A stretch of DNA of 39,935 nt, taken from positions 1 to 39,935 of the forward strand of contig JAQSWN010000036.1 of assembly GCA_029266615.1 (NCBI GenBank), given 5' to 3'. The translations under genes were made by a program, and so were the position numbers. Origin of the DNA: Polyangiaceae bacterium. Its GTDB lineage: Bacteria > Myxococcota_A > Polyangia > Polyangiales > Polyangiaceae. Of this stretch, positions 24,564 through 32,616 are shown piece after piece. Each line of letters begins with the position of its first letter. Position 1 is the first letter of the stretch. The notes beneath the pieces were generated by a model. That model saw only the letters and a list, made by a program, of their open reading frames with translations, was not told the DNA's origin and searched no databases.

Positions 24564-25288
24564 GCGCTCGGTCGCTCCGATCGCGCTCGCTGAGCCTCGG
24601 CCAGCTTGCGGTACATGAGCGCGCTCTTGTTGTCGCCGTCGCGCAAGAGCACGGCGTCGAACTCGGCGATGGCGGAGTCGTGCTCGCCCGCGGTCAGGTG
24701 CATCACCCCCAAGAGTAGTCGAGCTTGACCGTAATTGGGGTTCGCGTCGCGCGCGGCCTCCAGCTGCTCCCGCGCGCGCAAGGGCTGGTTGCTGTCTCGG
24801 TAGAGGGTCGCGAGCTTCGTGCGCAGATCCGCAAACCCGGGGCAGAGCGCCACCGCGCGCTCCAGCTCCAGCACCGCCTCTTGGGTCATGCCCGCGTCCG
24901 CGTACGCTTGGCTGATCTCGGCGTGCATGTTCGCGATCTTTCCTTTCGCGAAGGGGTCGGCTTTGGCCGGCCCGCCAGATCCACGGTGCCGGATCTGGCT
25001 GTAGATCTGGCGTGCGGCCTCGTACTTCCCGAGGTCGTTGTACGTGACCATCAGGTTTAGCTGCGCCTCGGTGTAGTTGGGGTTCAGGCTGACCGCCTTC
25101 TCGAAGTAGCGCTCAGCTTGGGCGAAATCACCCTTGGAGTGAGAAATCACCCCGAGCATGTCGAAAACGTCCGCGAAGCGATCCGTTTCCGACACCACCT
25201 GCCGGAGTAGGTACTCGGCTTTGTCGAGCTCGCGCTTTTGGTAATGCTCCCTGCCCAAGAGCAGGAGCTGCTTCAGGTGGTCGTCCAT
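24560..25288 (-). CDS. Cytoplasmic TPR-repeat protein
   Basis: The 242-residue protein has no signal peptide and begins MDDHLKQLLLLGREHYQKRE. About six TPR motifs follow (ADVFDMLGVISHSKGDFAQA, AQLNLMVTYNDLGKYEAARQ, AEISQAYADAGMTQEAVLEL, ARLLLGVMHLTAGEHDSAIA). This N-terminal pattern (helix, then LLRQVVSETDRFADVFDMLG) is one I associate with myxobacterial TPR proteins, but no specific function is known to me. It is coupled to the DUF2062-methyltransferase gene and is divergent from the M23 peptidase gene. Confidence 0.87.
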   Translation of the reverse strand: MDDHLKQLLLLGREHYQKRELDKAEYLLRQVVSETDRFADVFDMLGVISHSKGDFAQAERYFEKAVSLNPNYTEAQLNLMVTYNDLGKYEAARQIYSQIRHRGSGGPAKADPFAKGKIANMHAEISQAYADAGMTQEAVLELERAVALCPGFADLRTKLATLYRDSNQPLRAREQLEAARDANPNYGQARLLLGVMHLTAGEHDSAIAEFDAVLLRDGDNKSALMYRKLAEAQRARSERPSA

Positions 25289-25415
25289 GCCCGTTGTTGC
25301 CCATGCTACCCCCAGAAGCGCCGGGAAAGACAGGCGGGTTCGGGACCGCCTGGGGCGATTTCGGGGAAAAATCCCTCGGCTTGCCGCGGTCGGTGTTCCT
25401 TGCTACTTCGCCCCC

Positions 25416-27470
25416 GTGGCCTCACCGCCGGAAGCCGGTGGTTCCCGCTATGTCGGCCGCGTCGTCGATCCGGACGTGCGCGAGGACGGCGAGACGGAAC
25501 CGGAACTCGAGCTGAATCCCAGCCCGCACCGGGCGGATGCCGTGGACTCTCTGGAACCGATCGTCGAAAGCGAGTTGGCGGTCCCGAGCGAGCAACCCAC
25601 CGCCGACCAGCCGGCCGCGGCAGAGTCCGCACCGCCTGACGCAGCCGGTCGTGGCGCAGGGGTTCGCGAGCGCCTGTTGGCCAAAGCGCGCGCCGCCGAA
25701 GACGCACGCGCGGCAACCAGCAGCCTGGACAGCGAGCTGGACGCGATCGGACGAGACGCCGCAGCGGCGCCGCCGGAGGCGGAGGACTTCGTGGCGCCGC
25801 CGCCATCCACCCGAGCCCCCGCCGCGCCTTTTACTCCGAGCACGCCGCGCGAGCTTTCGCCGACGTTAGTGGCGCTGTTCTCGGCGCTGCTCGGCATCGC
25901 GGTCGTAGCCTCCATCACCGCGCTCTTCATGAGCCTGGAGGGGCGGCTCGGCGCTCTCGGCAGCCCGAGCGTGGCCGGCGCGAAGTCCGCGCCGAGCGTC
26001 GCGTCCGCGGCGCCGCTCAGCCCGGAGCCCAAGCCGAAGCCCAAACGAGCGCGACAGAAGATACCAGGGCCGTGGCGCATCGCAGACGCGCGCAGCGACG
26101 CCAAGTACCGCTTCATCGAGGGCAAGGTCGGCACGGACTCCTTCTTGAAGGCGCTGGAGACCGCGGGCGCACCCGAGGCACAGGGCTACCGCGTGCTCGC
26201 GGCGATGCGCGGCGTCGTGGACCTCAACAAGTGCAAGAAGAGCGATCGCTTTCAAGCCCTGCTCGAGCGCGGCACGAACAAGCTGTACGCGCTCGAGTAC
26301 CTGGCCGGCGTGGAGGACATCTACCAAGCCAAAGAGATTGACGGGCGGCTCACGGGAAGCAAGCTGGACCTGAAGCTAGAGCGCGCGCAGATCACGGGCG
26401 CCCTGAGCTACGACGGCACGAGCTTCGATCACTCCGCAGACATCGCCGGCTTCGATCCGGGGCTCGCCAAGGTGGTGCAGCGCGCCTTGGAAGGGCACAT
26501 GTCGCTCGAAGAGCTGGAGCGCGGAGACGTGCTCAAGATGGTCGTGCAAGAGGTGACGTCGCTCGGCGAGTTCTCCCGGTATGCAGGGGTGGAGGCGCTG
26601 GAGCTGGTCCGCGTCGACCCGAAGAAGACCCACCTCCGCATCTACTACTGGGACGCGCCCAACGTGCGCGGCTATTACGATCGAGACGGCAAGGCGCCGT
26701 TCGAAGGCGGCTGGCGCAAGCCGATCAAGGACGCGCCCCGAACGTCGCCGTTCAACCCTCACCGCGTGCACCCGGTACTGAAGAAGATCATGCCGCACCA
26801 AGGCACGGATTTCGGAGCCGCGACGGGCACGCCCGTGGGTGCATCGTCCTTCGGTACGGTGAGCTTCGTGGGGGTGGCCGGCGCCGCCGGGAACCTCGTC
26901 AAGATCATGCATCCCGGCGGCATAGAAACGGGCTACGCGCACCTCTCCCGCTTCGCGGCTGGCATCAAGCCGGGCGATAAAGTGCGGCGCATGCAGGTCA
27001 TCGGCTACGTGGGCAGCACGGGGCGCTCCACGGGACCGCACTTACATTTTTCGGCGAGCCGCGACGGCACTTTCTTCGACGCGGAGACGCTGAACCTGGA
27101 CGGCATGCGGACGCTGTCGGCCACGGAGCGCGAGGCCTTCAAGCCGTTGCTCGCCAAATACGACCCGATGCTGGACGGCATCGCGATGCCGGAGCGCTTC
27201 GCGCCGCTGCCTCCTCCGCCGCCGGAGCCAGCTCCCGAAGCCGTAGCCGCAACTCCCGGGGTCGCGGCCGGGCCCGACGAGCTGGCGGGGGACTCCGCAG
27301 ACGAAGCGGTGGCCGCGGCCACGCCGAGCGAGCCTTCCCTGGCCCCCGCCGCCGCGGCTCCGGCACCGCCTCAAGCCCCGTCCAAGCCCGGCGGTTCTTC
27401 TGTCTACTTGAGCGACAAAGAGCTGCTCGAAGCGCAGTCTGCGATCGACGACGGCGAAGTCGTCGAATGA
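25416..27470 (+). CDS. Membrane-anchored M23-family metallopeptidase (LytM-type)
   Basis: M23 enzymes cut peptidoglycan cross-bridges or, when inactive, activate amidases. The start is uncertain: the GTG at 25416 gives 684 residues, while the frame stays open to 25287, across the neighbouring divergent start. The N-terminal ~150 residues are acidic and Pro/Ala-rich, followed by one membrane helix (TLVALFSALLGIAVVASITA). A central domain (about 210-430) includes VEALELVRVDPKKTHLRIYY. The M23 domain follows: HQGTDFGA (HxxxD near 462), NLVKIMHPGGIETGYAHLSR and GPHLHFSASRDG (HxH near 542), so zinc ligands are present. The C-terminus is a Pro/Ala linker with an acidic end. It probably acts in the periplasm on the cell wall. 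Confidence 0.88.
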   Translation: MASPPEAGGSRYVGRVVDPDVREDGETEPELELNPSPHRADAVDSLEPIVESELAVPSEQPTADQPAAAESAPPDAAGRGAGVRERLLAKARAAEDARAATSSLDSELDAIGRDAAAAPPEAEDFVAPPPSTRAPAAPFTPSTPRELSPTLVALFSALLGIAVVASITALFMSLEGRLGALGSPSVAGAKSAPSVASAAPLSPEPKPKPKRARQKIPGPWRIADARSDAKYRFIEGKVGTDSFLKALETAGAPEAQGYRVLAAMRGVVDLNKCKKSDRFQALLERGTNKLYALEYLAGVEDIYQAKEIDGRLTGSKLDLKLERAQITGALSYDGTSFDHSADIAGFDPGLAKVVQRALEGHMSLEELERGDVLKMVVQEVTSLGEFSRYAGVEALELVRVDPKKTHLRIYYWDAPNVRGYYDRDGKAPFEGGWRKPIKDAPRTSPFNPHRVHPVLKKIMPHQGTDFGAATGTPVGASSFGTVSFVGVAGAAGNLVKIMHPGGIETGYAHLSRFAAGIKPGDKVRRMQVIGYVGSTGRSTGPHLHFSASRDGTFFDAETLNLDGMRTLSATEREAFKPLLAKYDPMLDGIAMPERFAPLPPPPPEPAPEAVAATPGVAAGPDELAGDSADEAVAAATPSEPSLAPAAAAPAPPQAPSKPGGSSVYLSDKELLEAQSAIDDGEVVE

Positions 27471-27607
27471 GCGCGCGCGCTCTGCCGACACAGCGCGTCT
27501 AGCTCGCGCACGAAGAGGTCGAAGGTGCACGCTCCGCGCGTGCAGAGCAGCTCCACCAGGTACTCTTCCTGCTCCACGCTCAGCTCGCAAAAGTCTCGCG
27601 GGTGCAT
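27404..27607 (-). CDS. Small protein of unknown function overlapping the M23 gene end
   Basis: The 67-residue frame begins with an ATG 10 bp after the AHSA1-type gene stop. The first ~45 residues look protein-like (MHPRDFCELSVEQEEYLVEL then LCTRGACTFDLFVRELDALC, with four Cys). The last ~22 are Ser-rich and antisense to the M23 peptidase 3' end (67-bp overlap). It could be the third gene of the ArsR operon. I do not recognise it, and it could be an open frame by chance in high-GC DNA. Confidence 0.45.
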   Translation of the reverse strand: MHPRDFCELSVEQEEYLVELLCTRGACTFDLFVRELDALCRQSARAHSTTSPSSIADCASSSSLSLK

Positions 27608-27617
27608 GACTTTTCGC

Positions 27618-28115
27618 TCAGTTGTGACGGGAGGTGAGCAGCGCTTCTAGACGGTCGAGCGTCTCGCGCATGCCGTGCTCCATACCGGAGCCGATGTGCG
27701 CGTCTCGCGACTCCACGCTGCCGTGAAGCTGCACGAGGGTCGCGTGGGTCTTGCCGCCCTGCTCCCTCAACGTGACCGTGACCGTAGACGGGTGGTCCGG
27801 AAACGGCTCGAAGATTTCCGTGAAGACGACGTGGTGCGGCGCCTCCACTTCCTGGAACGTGCCGTAAAAAGCGACGCGATTTCCGTCTTTGTCGACCAGC
27901 ACGCGTCGCCAAGCACCCCCGGGCCGCACATCCATCTCGCACACGTCGAGTGTCATGCAGGCGTTGCCGTACCACTGCTTCATGAGCTCTGGCTTGGTCC
28001 ACGCGTCGAAGACGAGACGCGCGGGCGCGTTGAACGTACGCGTGATGGTGAAGCCTTTCTCGCCGGGGTTGGCGATGAGCACGGTGTCACCTTCGAACCT
28101 ATTTTTTTCCAGCAT
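27618..28115 (-). CDS. SRPBCC / AHSA1-family protein
   Basis: The 165-residue protein has the pattern of the Activator of Hsp90 ATPase homologue 1-like family: ITRTFNAPARLVFDAWTKPE, LMKQWYG, MDVRPGGAWRRVLVDKDGN, HHVVFTEIFEPF and TVTVTLREQGGKTHATL, ending with a helix GMRETLDRLEALL. These proteins have a START-like cavity and bind hydrophobic ligands. They are very often paired with an ArsR-type repressor, as here: the start lies 17 bp inside the end of the upstream arsR-like gene. The ligand is unknown. Confidence 0.9.
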   Translation of the reverse strand: MLEKNRFEGDTVLIANPGEKGFTITRTFNAPARLVFDAWTKPELMKQWYGNACMTLDVCEMDVRPGGAWRRVLVDKDGNRVAFYGTFQEVEAPHHVVFTEIFEPFPDHPSTVTVTLREQGGKTHATLVQLHGSVESRDAHIGSGMEHGMRETLDRLEALLTSRHN

Positions 28116-28446
28116 CTTCTTGCTCCTGTAGCTTCTGCAACAAGTCGTCCAAACGGTTGAAGCTCTCTTCCCAAAACCTTCGGTACTGCTCGAGGAACGC
28201 CGACGCGTCCTTCAACGGCGCGGCCTCGAGCTTGCGCGGCCTGAGCTGCGCGCGACGGCCGCGCGTGATGAGCCCCGCGCGCTCCAGCATGCGCAGATGG
28301 CGCGAGATGGCGGGTTGGCTCAGCGCGAAGGGGCGCGTGAGCTCGGTCACGCTGGCTTCGCCTTGTGCCAGCCGGGCCAAGATGGCGCGCCGGGTAGGAT
28401 CCGCCAGAGCTGTAAATGTCGCGTCCAGAGCTTCGCCGGGGGTCAT
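28099..28446 (-). CDS. ArsR-family transcriptional repressor
   Basis: The 115-residue winged-helix protein reads FTALADPTRRAILARLAQGE, then ASVTELTRPFALSQPAISRH with the recognition helix SQPAISRHLRMLERAGLI and wing TRGRRAQLRPRKLEA. It lacks the Cys metal site of ArsR/SmtB, as in the subgroup paired with SRPBCC proteins. The C-terminal helix (FWEESFNRLDDLLQKLQEQE) fits a dimer interface. A palindrome just upstream is a likely operator. It overlaps the AHSA1-type gene by 17 bp, so the pair is one operon, probably autoregulated. Confidence 0.9.
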   Translation of the reverse strand: MTPGEALDATFTALADPTRRAILARLAQGEASVTELTRPFALSQPAISRHLRMLERAGLITRGRRAQLRPRKLEAAPLKDASAFLEQYRRFWEESFNRLDDLLQKLQEQEDAGKK

Positions 28447-28464
28447 GAATAACGCCTTTGCTAT

Positions 28465-28480
28465 ATAACGTTGTCGTTAT
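28465..28480. promoter_or_regulatory. Putative operator for the ArsR-family repressor
   Basis: ATAACG (28465-28470), spacer TTGT and CGTTAT (28475-28480) form a palindrome 18 bp upstream of the repressor start, in an AT-rich patch that stands out from the GC-rich surroundings. This is the typical place and form of an ArsR-type operator. Another partial half-site AATAACG lies at the start codon. Confidence 0.5.
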
Positions 28481-28524
28481 GTACGGCGCCGAGCGAGGAA
28501 CGTCAAGGCGCGGCGCGGTGATTC

Positions 28525-30072
28525 TCAGCGGCGCGGCAGGCGGAGCGTGAAGACGGAGCCGTGCGGCGACGCGTCCTCGACCCGAATGCTGCCACCGTGC
28601 GCTTCGGCGATGTGCTTGACCAAGGACAGCCCGATGCCGGAGCCGCGCACCTGCTTGCCGCTCGCAGACTTACCTCGCACGAAGCGGTCGAAGATGCGCT
28701 TGCGGTCCTCGGGCGCGATTCCGGGACCTTGATCCGCCACCAACACCTCCGGCCCGGTCGCGCCGTTGCGCATGACGACGCAAACACGCTTTCCGTCCGG
28801 CGCGTACTTCAGCGCGTTGTCCACCAGGTTGATGACGGCGATCTCTACCGCCCGCTCGTCGATGAGAAGCTCGGGCACTTCTTCTAGCGTGAGCTCCAGG
28901 GAGACACCTTCACGCTCCGCGCGCACGCGGCAAGCCTCCACCGCGCGGGTGACCGGCTCCGCGAGTCGCGCCGGAGAAAACTCGTAGGCGGCTTGTCCAC
29001 GCTCCACCTTCGCGAAGTCCAGCACGTTCTCGATCAACGCGTTCAGGCGATCGCTCTCGTTCACGATGATCGACAGGTACTGCTTGCGCTTGTCGTCGTT
29101 GTCGGCGCGGCCCGTCTGCAGGAGCTCCGCGAACATGCGCACGAGCGCGAGCGGCGTCTTCAGCTCGTGCGAGACGTTCGCCACGAACTCGCTCTTCAAG
29201 TTGGAGAGGCGACGCTCCCGTTCAGCGGCGATGAGGATGACGAAGAGGCCCGCGATGACCACGACGCTGGAGAGCGCGACGAGCACCATCTCCAGCACGC
29301 GCCGGCGCGCCACCGCTGCCGCCAGCTCCTCGGCGCTGTTCATGGTGACGTTGAGCGTCCACTTGTACAGCGTAGTCTCGAACTGTCGGCCTAGCGTGAG
29401 CCCGCCGCGGCCCAGGGGCGGCCCGAACACGATCTTGCCGTCTGCGTCCACGATGTTCACGCGGCTCTGCTGCATGTCCGAGTACAGCGTCGGGAACACG
29501 TCGTGCACGATGCGCGGCACGTCGTGCCACACCACGACGAGGTAATGGCGCTCGGCGACGCTTTGCTCCCAGTGACTGAGTAGGTACGCCTTCTCGCGCT
29601 CCACTTTGTGCAGGTGGCGAAGCTCGTCCAACGGCGGCTTGTCCAGCTTCATTTCCGGCAAGAGCCGATGCACGAGCAAGCGCCGGAAACGCTCCGTCTC
29701 TAGCTCCGGGGCGCGCGAAGCGAGCGCGACGACGTTGCGGAGCGGTGCCCCCAAGTCGACCAAGAACACGGCGCGCACGGTGGGCGTGGAGAGCGGCGCC
29801 GTTTCCAACCATTTGCGGCCGAACTCGGCGCGCTCCGCGAGGTCCAGCACGGAGCGGACCGCGTTGTCCTGCTCGATGATGCGCTTGTCGAGCCGATCCG
29901 CGCGCTCGTTGGCGAGCGAAAGCGTTGCTTCCACTACCGACTGTTCACGCAGCTTTTCCAACTGGAAGCTGGAACGGAACATGACCCCCGACAGCACCAG
30001 CACCGCCACGACGATCGCCGGCAGCAGCAAGAACGTGAGCATCTGCTCGCGCCGCGTTCGTTCTGCCGCCAT
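28525..30072 (-). CDS. Membrane sensor histidine kinase
   Basis: The 515-residue kinase has a first membrane helix at about 11-31 (MLTFLLLPAIVVAVLVLSGV), a ~225-residue external sensor domain, and a second helix (LEMVLVALSSVVVIAGLFVI). The HisKA domain is VANVSHELKTPLALVRMFAE with the phospho-His in SHELKTP. The ATPase domain has the N-box AVINLVDNALKYAPDG, the G1 box VLVADQGPGI, the F-box RIFDRFVRG and the G2 box GSGIGLSLVKHIAEAHGG. All motifs are intact. It follows the GAF protein gene after 19 bp. No response regulator gene is adjacent on either side, so its partner is elsewhere or unusual. Confidence 0.93.
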   Translation of the reverse strand: MAAERTRREQMLTFLLLPAIVVAVLVLSGVMFRSSFQLEKLREQSVVEATLSLANERADRLDKRIIEQDNAVRSVLDLAERAEFGRKWLETAPLSTPTVRAVFLVDLGAPLRNVVALASRAPELETERFRRLLVHRLLPEMKLDKPPLDELRHLHKVEREKAYLLSHWEQSVAERHYLVVVWHDVPRIVHDVFPTLYSDMQQSRVNIVDADGKIVFGPPLGRGGLTLGRQFETTLYKWTLNVTMNSAEELAAAVARRRVLEMVLVALSSVVVIAGLFVILIAAERERRLSNLKSEFVANVSHELKTPLALVRMFAELLQTGRADNDDKRKQYLSIIVNESDRLNALIENVLDFAKVERGQAAYEFSPARLAEPVTRAVEACRVRAEREGVSLELTLEEVPELLIDERAVEIAVINLVDNALKYAPDGKRVCVVMRNGATGPEVLVADQGPGIAPEDRKRIFDRFVRGKSASGKQVRGSGIGLSLVKHIAEAHGGSIRVEDASPHGSVFTLRLPRR

Positions 30073-30091
30073 GCGAAGCGGAGCTTAGCAA

Positions 30092-32284
30092 CTAGCGGCG
30101 CAGGATGACGTCTGCGTCGAGCACGATCGGGCGGTTGACGAGAAACTGCGCAAATTGCTCGCAGATGTAGTCCACCGCGTTTTGCTCGGTTTGGTGAAAC
30201 GGAGCGTCCCCGAGCGGGTTGACCGCTTCGACCAAGCCCAAGTAGCGCCCGCCCTGCCGCACCGGGCCACAAAGGGCGCGGGCAGGCTTGATGCCCAGCG
30301 CGTCCCAGCGAGGACCGAGGAGGCGTGGATCCTGCGCGACGTCGTTCACGACGACCGAGCCAGGGCGGCGCATGACGGCCGTGAAGAACGGCTCGCTGTC
30401 GGGCGTGCGGTGGAGGAGCGCCTGCATGGCGCCGGGGCCCTTGGCGCGCGTGACCACGAACTCGCGATGATTGATATCGAAGACGTGAATGAGCACGCCG
30501 TCGCACGGCAACACCGAGTCCAACGCGGCCAGCATGAACTCGGCGCCGTCCGCCACGCCCTGCATGAAGTGCAGGTCGTGCATGGTCTCGAACAGCTCGG
30601 CGATGAGGTCCTCACCGGCGCGGCGCCGGACCGCGGCCATGCGGGGGCGCGACGAGCGACCGGCGCTCGGATGCGACGACGACATCTTCTCGCGCGTGAG
30701 CGGGATCGGCGCGGAGGGCTCAGGCGCGGCCGTTGGAGGCGCCGACGCAACCACCAGAGGCGCCGGCTCCGCGACGGGAGGCGTTGCTTCGACAACGGGA
30801 GGCGTTGCTTCGACAACGGGAGGCGTTGCCTCGACAACGGGAGGCGCTGCCTGCGCCACGGAAGGCGCGGGCGCGACGACGGAAGGCGCGGGCGCGACCA
30901 CCTCCGCGATTGGCACGACCGCTGGTTCGATAGATGCGATGGGAGCCACGACGGCGGCAGGCGTCGGGGCGATGACGACCGGCGCGGGCGCGGCGATGGG
31001 CGTGGGCTCCGCGACTGGAATGACCACGGGCGGGGGCGGAGCGGGAGGCGTCTCCGGAACGGCAGCGGCCGCCGTGCGGGGCGACGGAGCGAGGGCCGCG
31101 GGCGGGGCGGAGCTGGAGATGCTCACGACCGGAACCGGCTTGATGGAAGGCGCCGGCACCGACGCGCGCGCCGGCTGCGTTCCGTCGAAGAACGGAAAGG
31201 TGAGAACCGGATTACCGCGCCAATCTTTCCAAGCCAACGTGCCGAGCGGCGGACGCTCTGGCCGCTTGTCGAACGAGTGATCGAAGACCGCGAGCTGTAC
31301 GAATTTTTGGTCGGTACGACCCGCGAGCTCCCGAGAGATGTCGCGGAACGCGGCCCACAGCAGCGCCTCGACCGAGCCCCGGGTGACACCGGGCGGCACG
31401 ACATACGCGACCTCCCGGTACGTGATGGGCGACTCGGTCGTCGGCTCTTCTTGCCGCTTGCGCAGCACGCTCGACGGCGGCGGCATGTCCATGGCCGCGC
31501 TGGGCTGAGTGAGGTTCTGCTTCGCGACCGAGGGCCCGAGATTTTGCGGCAGGGCGGGTGCGGGGGGGATGACGTCGGCCGGGATAGAGATGCCAGCCGG
31601 CGCTCTGGCGGAGACCGCGCGCGGCGCGCTCGTGACGCGCGGTGGGAGCGCCGACGGCGCCGCTACACCACCGGGCGGCGTCGCCACCTGAACGGGGCCC
31701 GCGGGGGCGTTCGGAGAAAGGTTGCTGGACGGCACGCCCGCGTACGCGTCCGCGTGCGACACCGGGAGCCCAGTGCTCGGCTGGGGAGGCACCGGAACGG
31801 AAGGTGCGGCGGGGGCCACGACTGGCGGAACCGCCGGGCTGGGCGTCGCGGACGCGGCAACGGAGACCGGCCGCGCGGCGGGGAAAGCCGAATGCGCCGG
31901 TGCTGGAAGGACGGACGCCGGAGCCATCGTTGCGGCCGCAACGGACGACACCACGCCGGGAGGAGCCGCCGACGGAGTCACGGGCGGCAGGGACGCCGAG
32001 GGAACCAAGGAGGTTGGGACCTGGCCGTTGCGATGCGCCGGCGCTTCGGTCGTCAGCTCTGCGTCCAACGGCGCCTTGGCGACGACGAAGCGCAGCTTCT
32101 GCTTCGGGTCGACGGCTCGGTAGCCGTCATCCAGCAGCTCGATGGAGAACTTGGAGAGGGGCCCGCTGTCTCCACGCAGCTTACGGGCTTCCTGCAGCGC
32201 GGCCTGCCACTGCTTGGCCTCGACGCAATACTTCTCGTCGGCGGTAGAGTCGCCAACGCGAGAGACCTCAACGAACCATCGCAT
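30092..32284 (-). CDS. GAF-domain protein with long Pro/Ala-rich linker
   Basis: From the ATG at 32284 the protein has 730 residues (a TTG one codon earlier is possible). Residues 1-75 form a small conserved-looking domain (RWFVEVSRVGDSTADEKYCV, FSIELLDDGYRAVDPKQKLR). Residues ~75-270 and ~350-520 are Pro/Ala/Val-rich linkers, including a 21-bp repeat tract. Between them is a short folded segment (PITYREVAYVVPPGVTRGSV, KFVQLAVFDHSFDKRP). Residues ~555-730 form a GAF domain: LIAELFETMHDLHFMQGVAD, VLPCDGVLIHVFDINHREFV and LCGPVRQGGRYLGLVEAVNP. The start overlaps the stop of the Cys mini-protein gene (TGATG) and the kinase gene follows. It probably senses a ligand or partner for that kinase; this is inferred from the operon. 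Confidence 0.85.
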   Translation of the reverse strand: MRWFVEVSRVGDSTADEKYCVEAKQWQAALQEARKLRGDSGPLSKFSIELLDDGYRAVDPKQKLRFVVAKAPLDAELTTEAPAHRNGQVPTSLVPSASLPPVTPSAAPPGVVSSVAAATMAPASVLPAPAHSAFPAARPVSVAASATPSPAVPPVVAPAAPSVPVPPQPSTGLPVSHADAYAGVPSSNLSPNAPAGPVQVATPPGGVAAPSALPPRVTSAPRAVSARAPAGISIPADVIPPAPALPQNLGPSVAKQNLTQPSAAMDMPPPSSVLRKRQEEPTTESPITYREVAYVVPPGVTRGSVEALLWAAFRDISRELAGRTDQKFVQLAVFDHSFDKRPERPPLGTLAWKDWRGNPVLTFPFFDGTQPARASVPAPSIKPVPVVSISSSAPPAALAPSPRTAAAAVPETPPAPPPPVVIPVAEPTPIAAPAPVVIAPTPAAVVAPIASIEPAVVPIAEVVAPAPSVVAPAPSVAQAAPPVVEATPPVVEATPPVVEATPPVAEPAPLVVASAPPTAAPEPSAPIPLTREKMSSSHPSAGRSSRPRMAAVRRRAGEDLIAELFETMHDLHFMQGVADGAEFMLAALDSVLPCDGVLIHVFDINHREFVVTRAKGPGAMQALLHRTPDSEPFFTAVMRRPGSVVVNDVAQDPRLLGPRWDALGIKPARALCGPVRQGGRYLGLVEAVNPLGDAPFHQTEQNAVDYICEQFAQFLVNRPIVLDADVILRR
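30776..30901. repeat. Six tandem 21-bp units inside the GAF-protein gene
   Basis: Units begin at 30776, 30797, 30818, 30839, 30860 and 30881. The first three are nearly identical (GGGAGGCGTTGCTTCGACAAC with one change in the third), the fourth has diverged, and the last two form a second subtype. They encode heptads such as PPVVEAT. In-frame gain or loss of units would change linker length without breaking the gene. Confidence 0.85.
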
Positions 32285-32502
32285 CAAAATTCAGTGCCAG
32301 TGACGTGTGACCGGGACCCGGCCCATCCAACGAACCTTCCGCCGACACCGGAGGTGTGGCAGCGCAAGTAGAGCGCCTCGGGCCCGACCTCGCAAGCGGC
32401 AATGACCGAAAAGCCCCCGTGAATGCTGAACGGATGCGCGCTGCTTGCGCTCTCGCCGCAGAGACGGCAAAGGCAGCCAACCATTGTCCATTTTGACTGC
32501 AT
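32284..32502 (-). CDS. Cys mini-protein upstream of the GAF gene
   Basis: From the ATG at 32502 the product has 72 residues (a GTG at 32517 is possible). It carries GCLCRLCGES (C10, C12, C15), then C37 and C48-H49 (LYLRCHTSG), a spacing that fits a small zinc ribbon. Its TGA overlaps the ATG of the GAF gene (TGATG), which argues for real translation and coupling. I do not recognise a family. It might be a chance frame, but the coupling and the Cys pattern favour a gene. A competing frame over the same DNA lacks these signs. Confidence 0.55.
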   Translation of the reverse strand: MQSKWTMVGCLCRLCGESASSAHPFSIHGGFSVIAACEVGPEALYLRCHTSGVGGRFVGWAGSRSHVTGTEF

Positions 32503-32616
32503 GCTGATGCCGCCCACTGGGTACCGGTCGAGGTTTCCGGCGCCGATCCGCGTCGCCTCCGGCCCTCGGACCCGCGGCTGTCTCTGCGGCGAACTTCGTA
32601 GTACGAGCGCCGAAAC

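Noticed and set aside
30155..32371. 738-codon open frame on the plus strand
   Set aside because: It is exactly antisense to the GAF-protein gene; the translation is Arg/Gly/Asp-rich with no domain, as expected from the reverse of Pro/Ala-rich codons.
32268..32480. Alternative 70-codon minus frame over the Cys mini-protein
   Set aside because: It overlaps the GAF gene start by more bases, has no coupling overlap and is Ala/Ser/Arg-rich; the other frame has ordered Cys and a TGATG junction.
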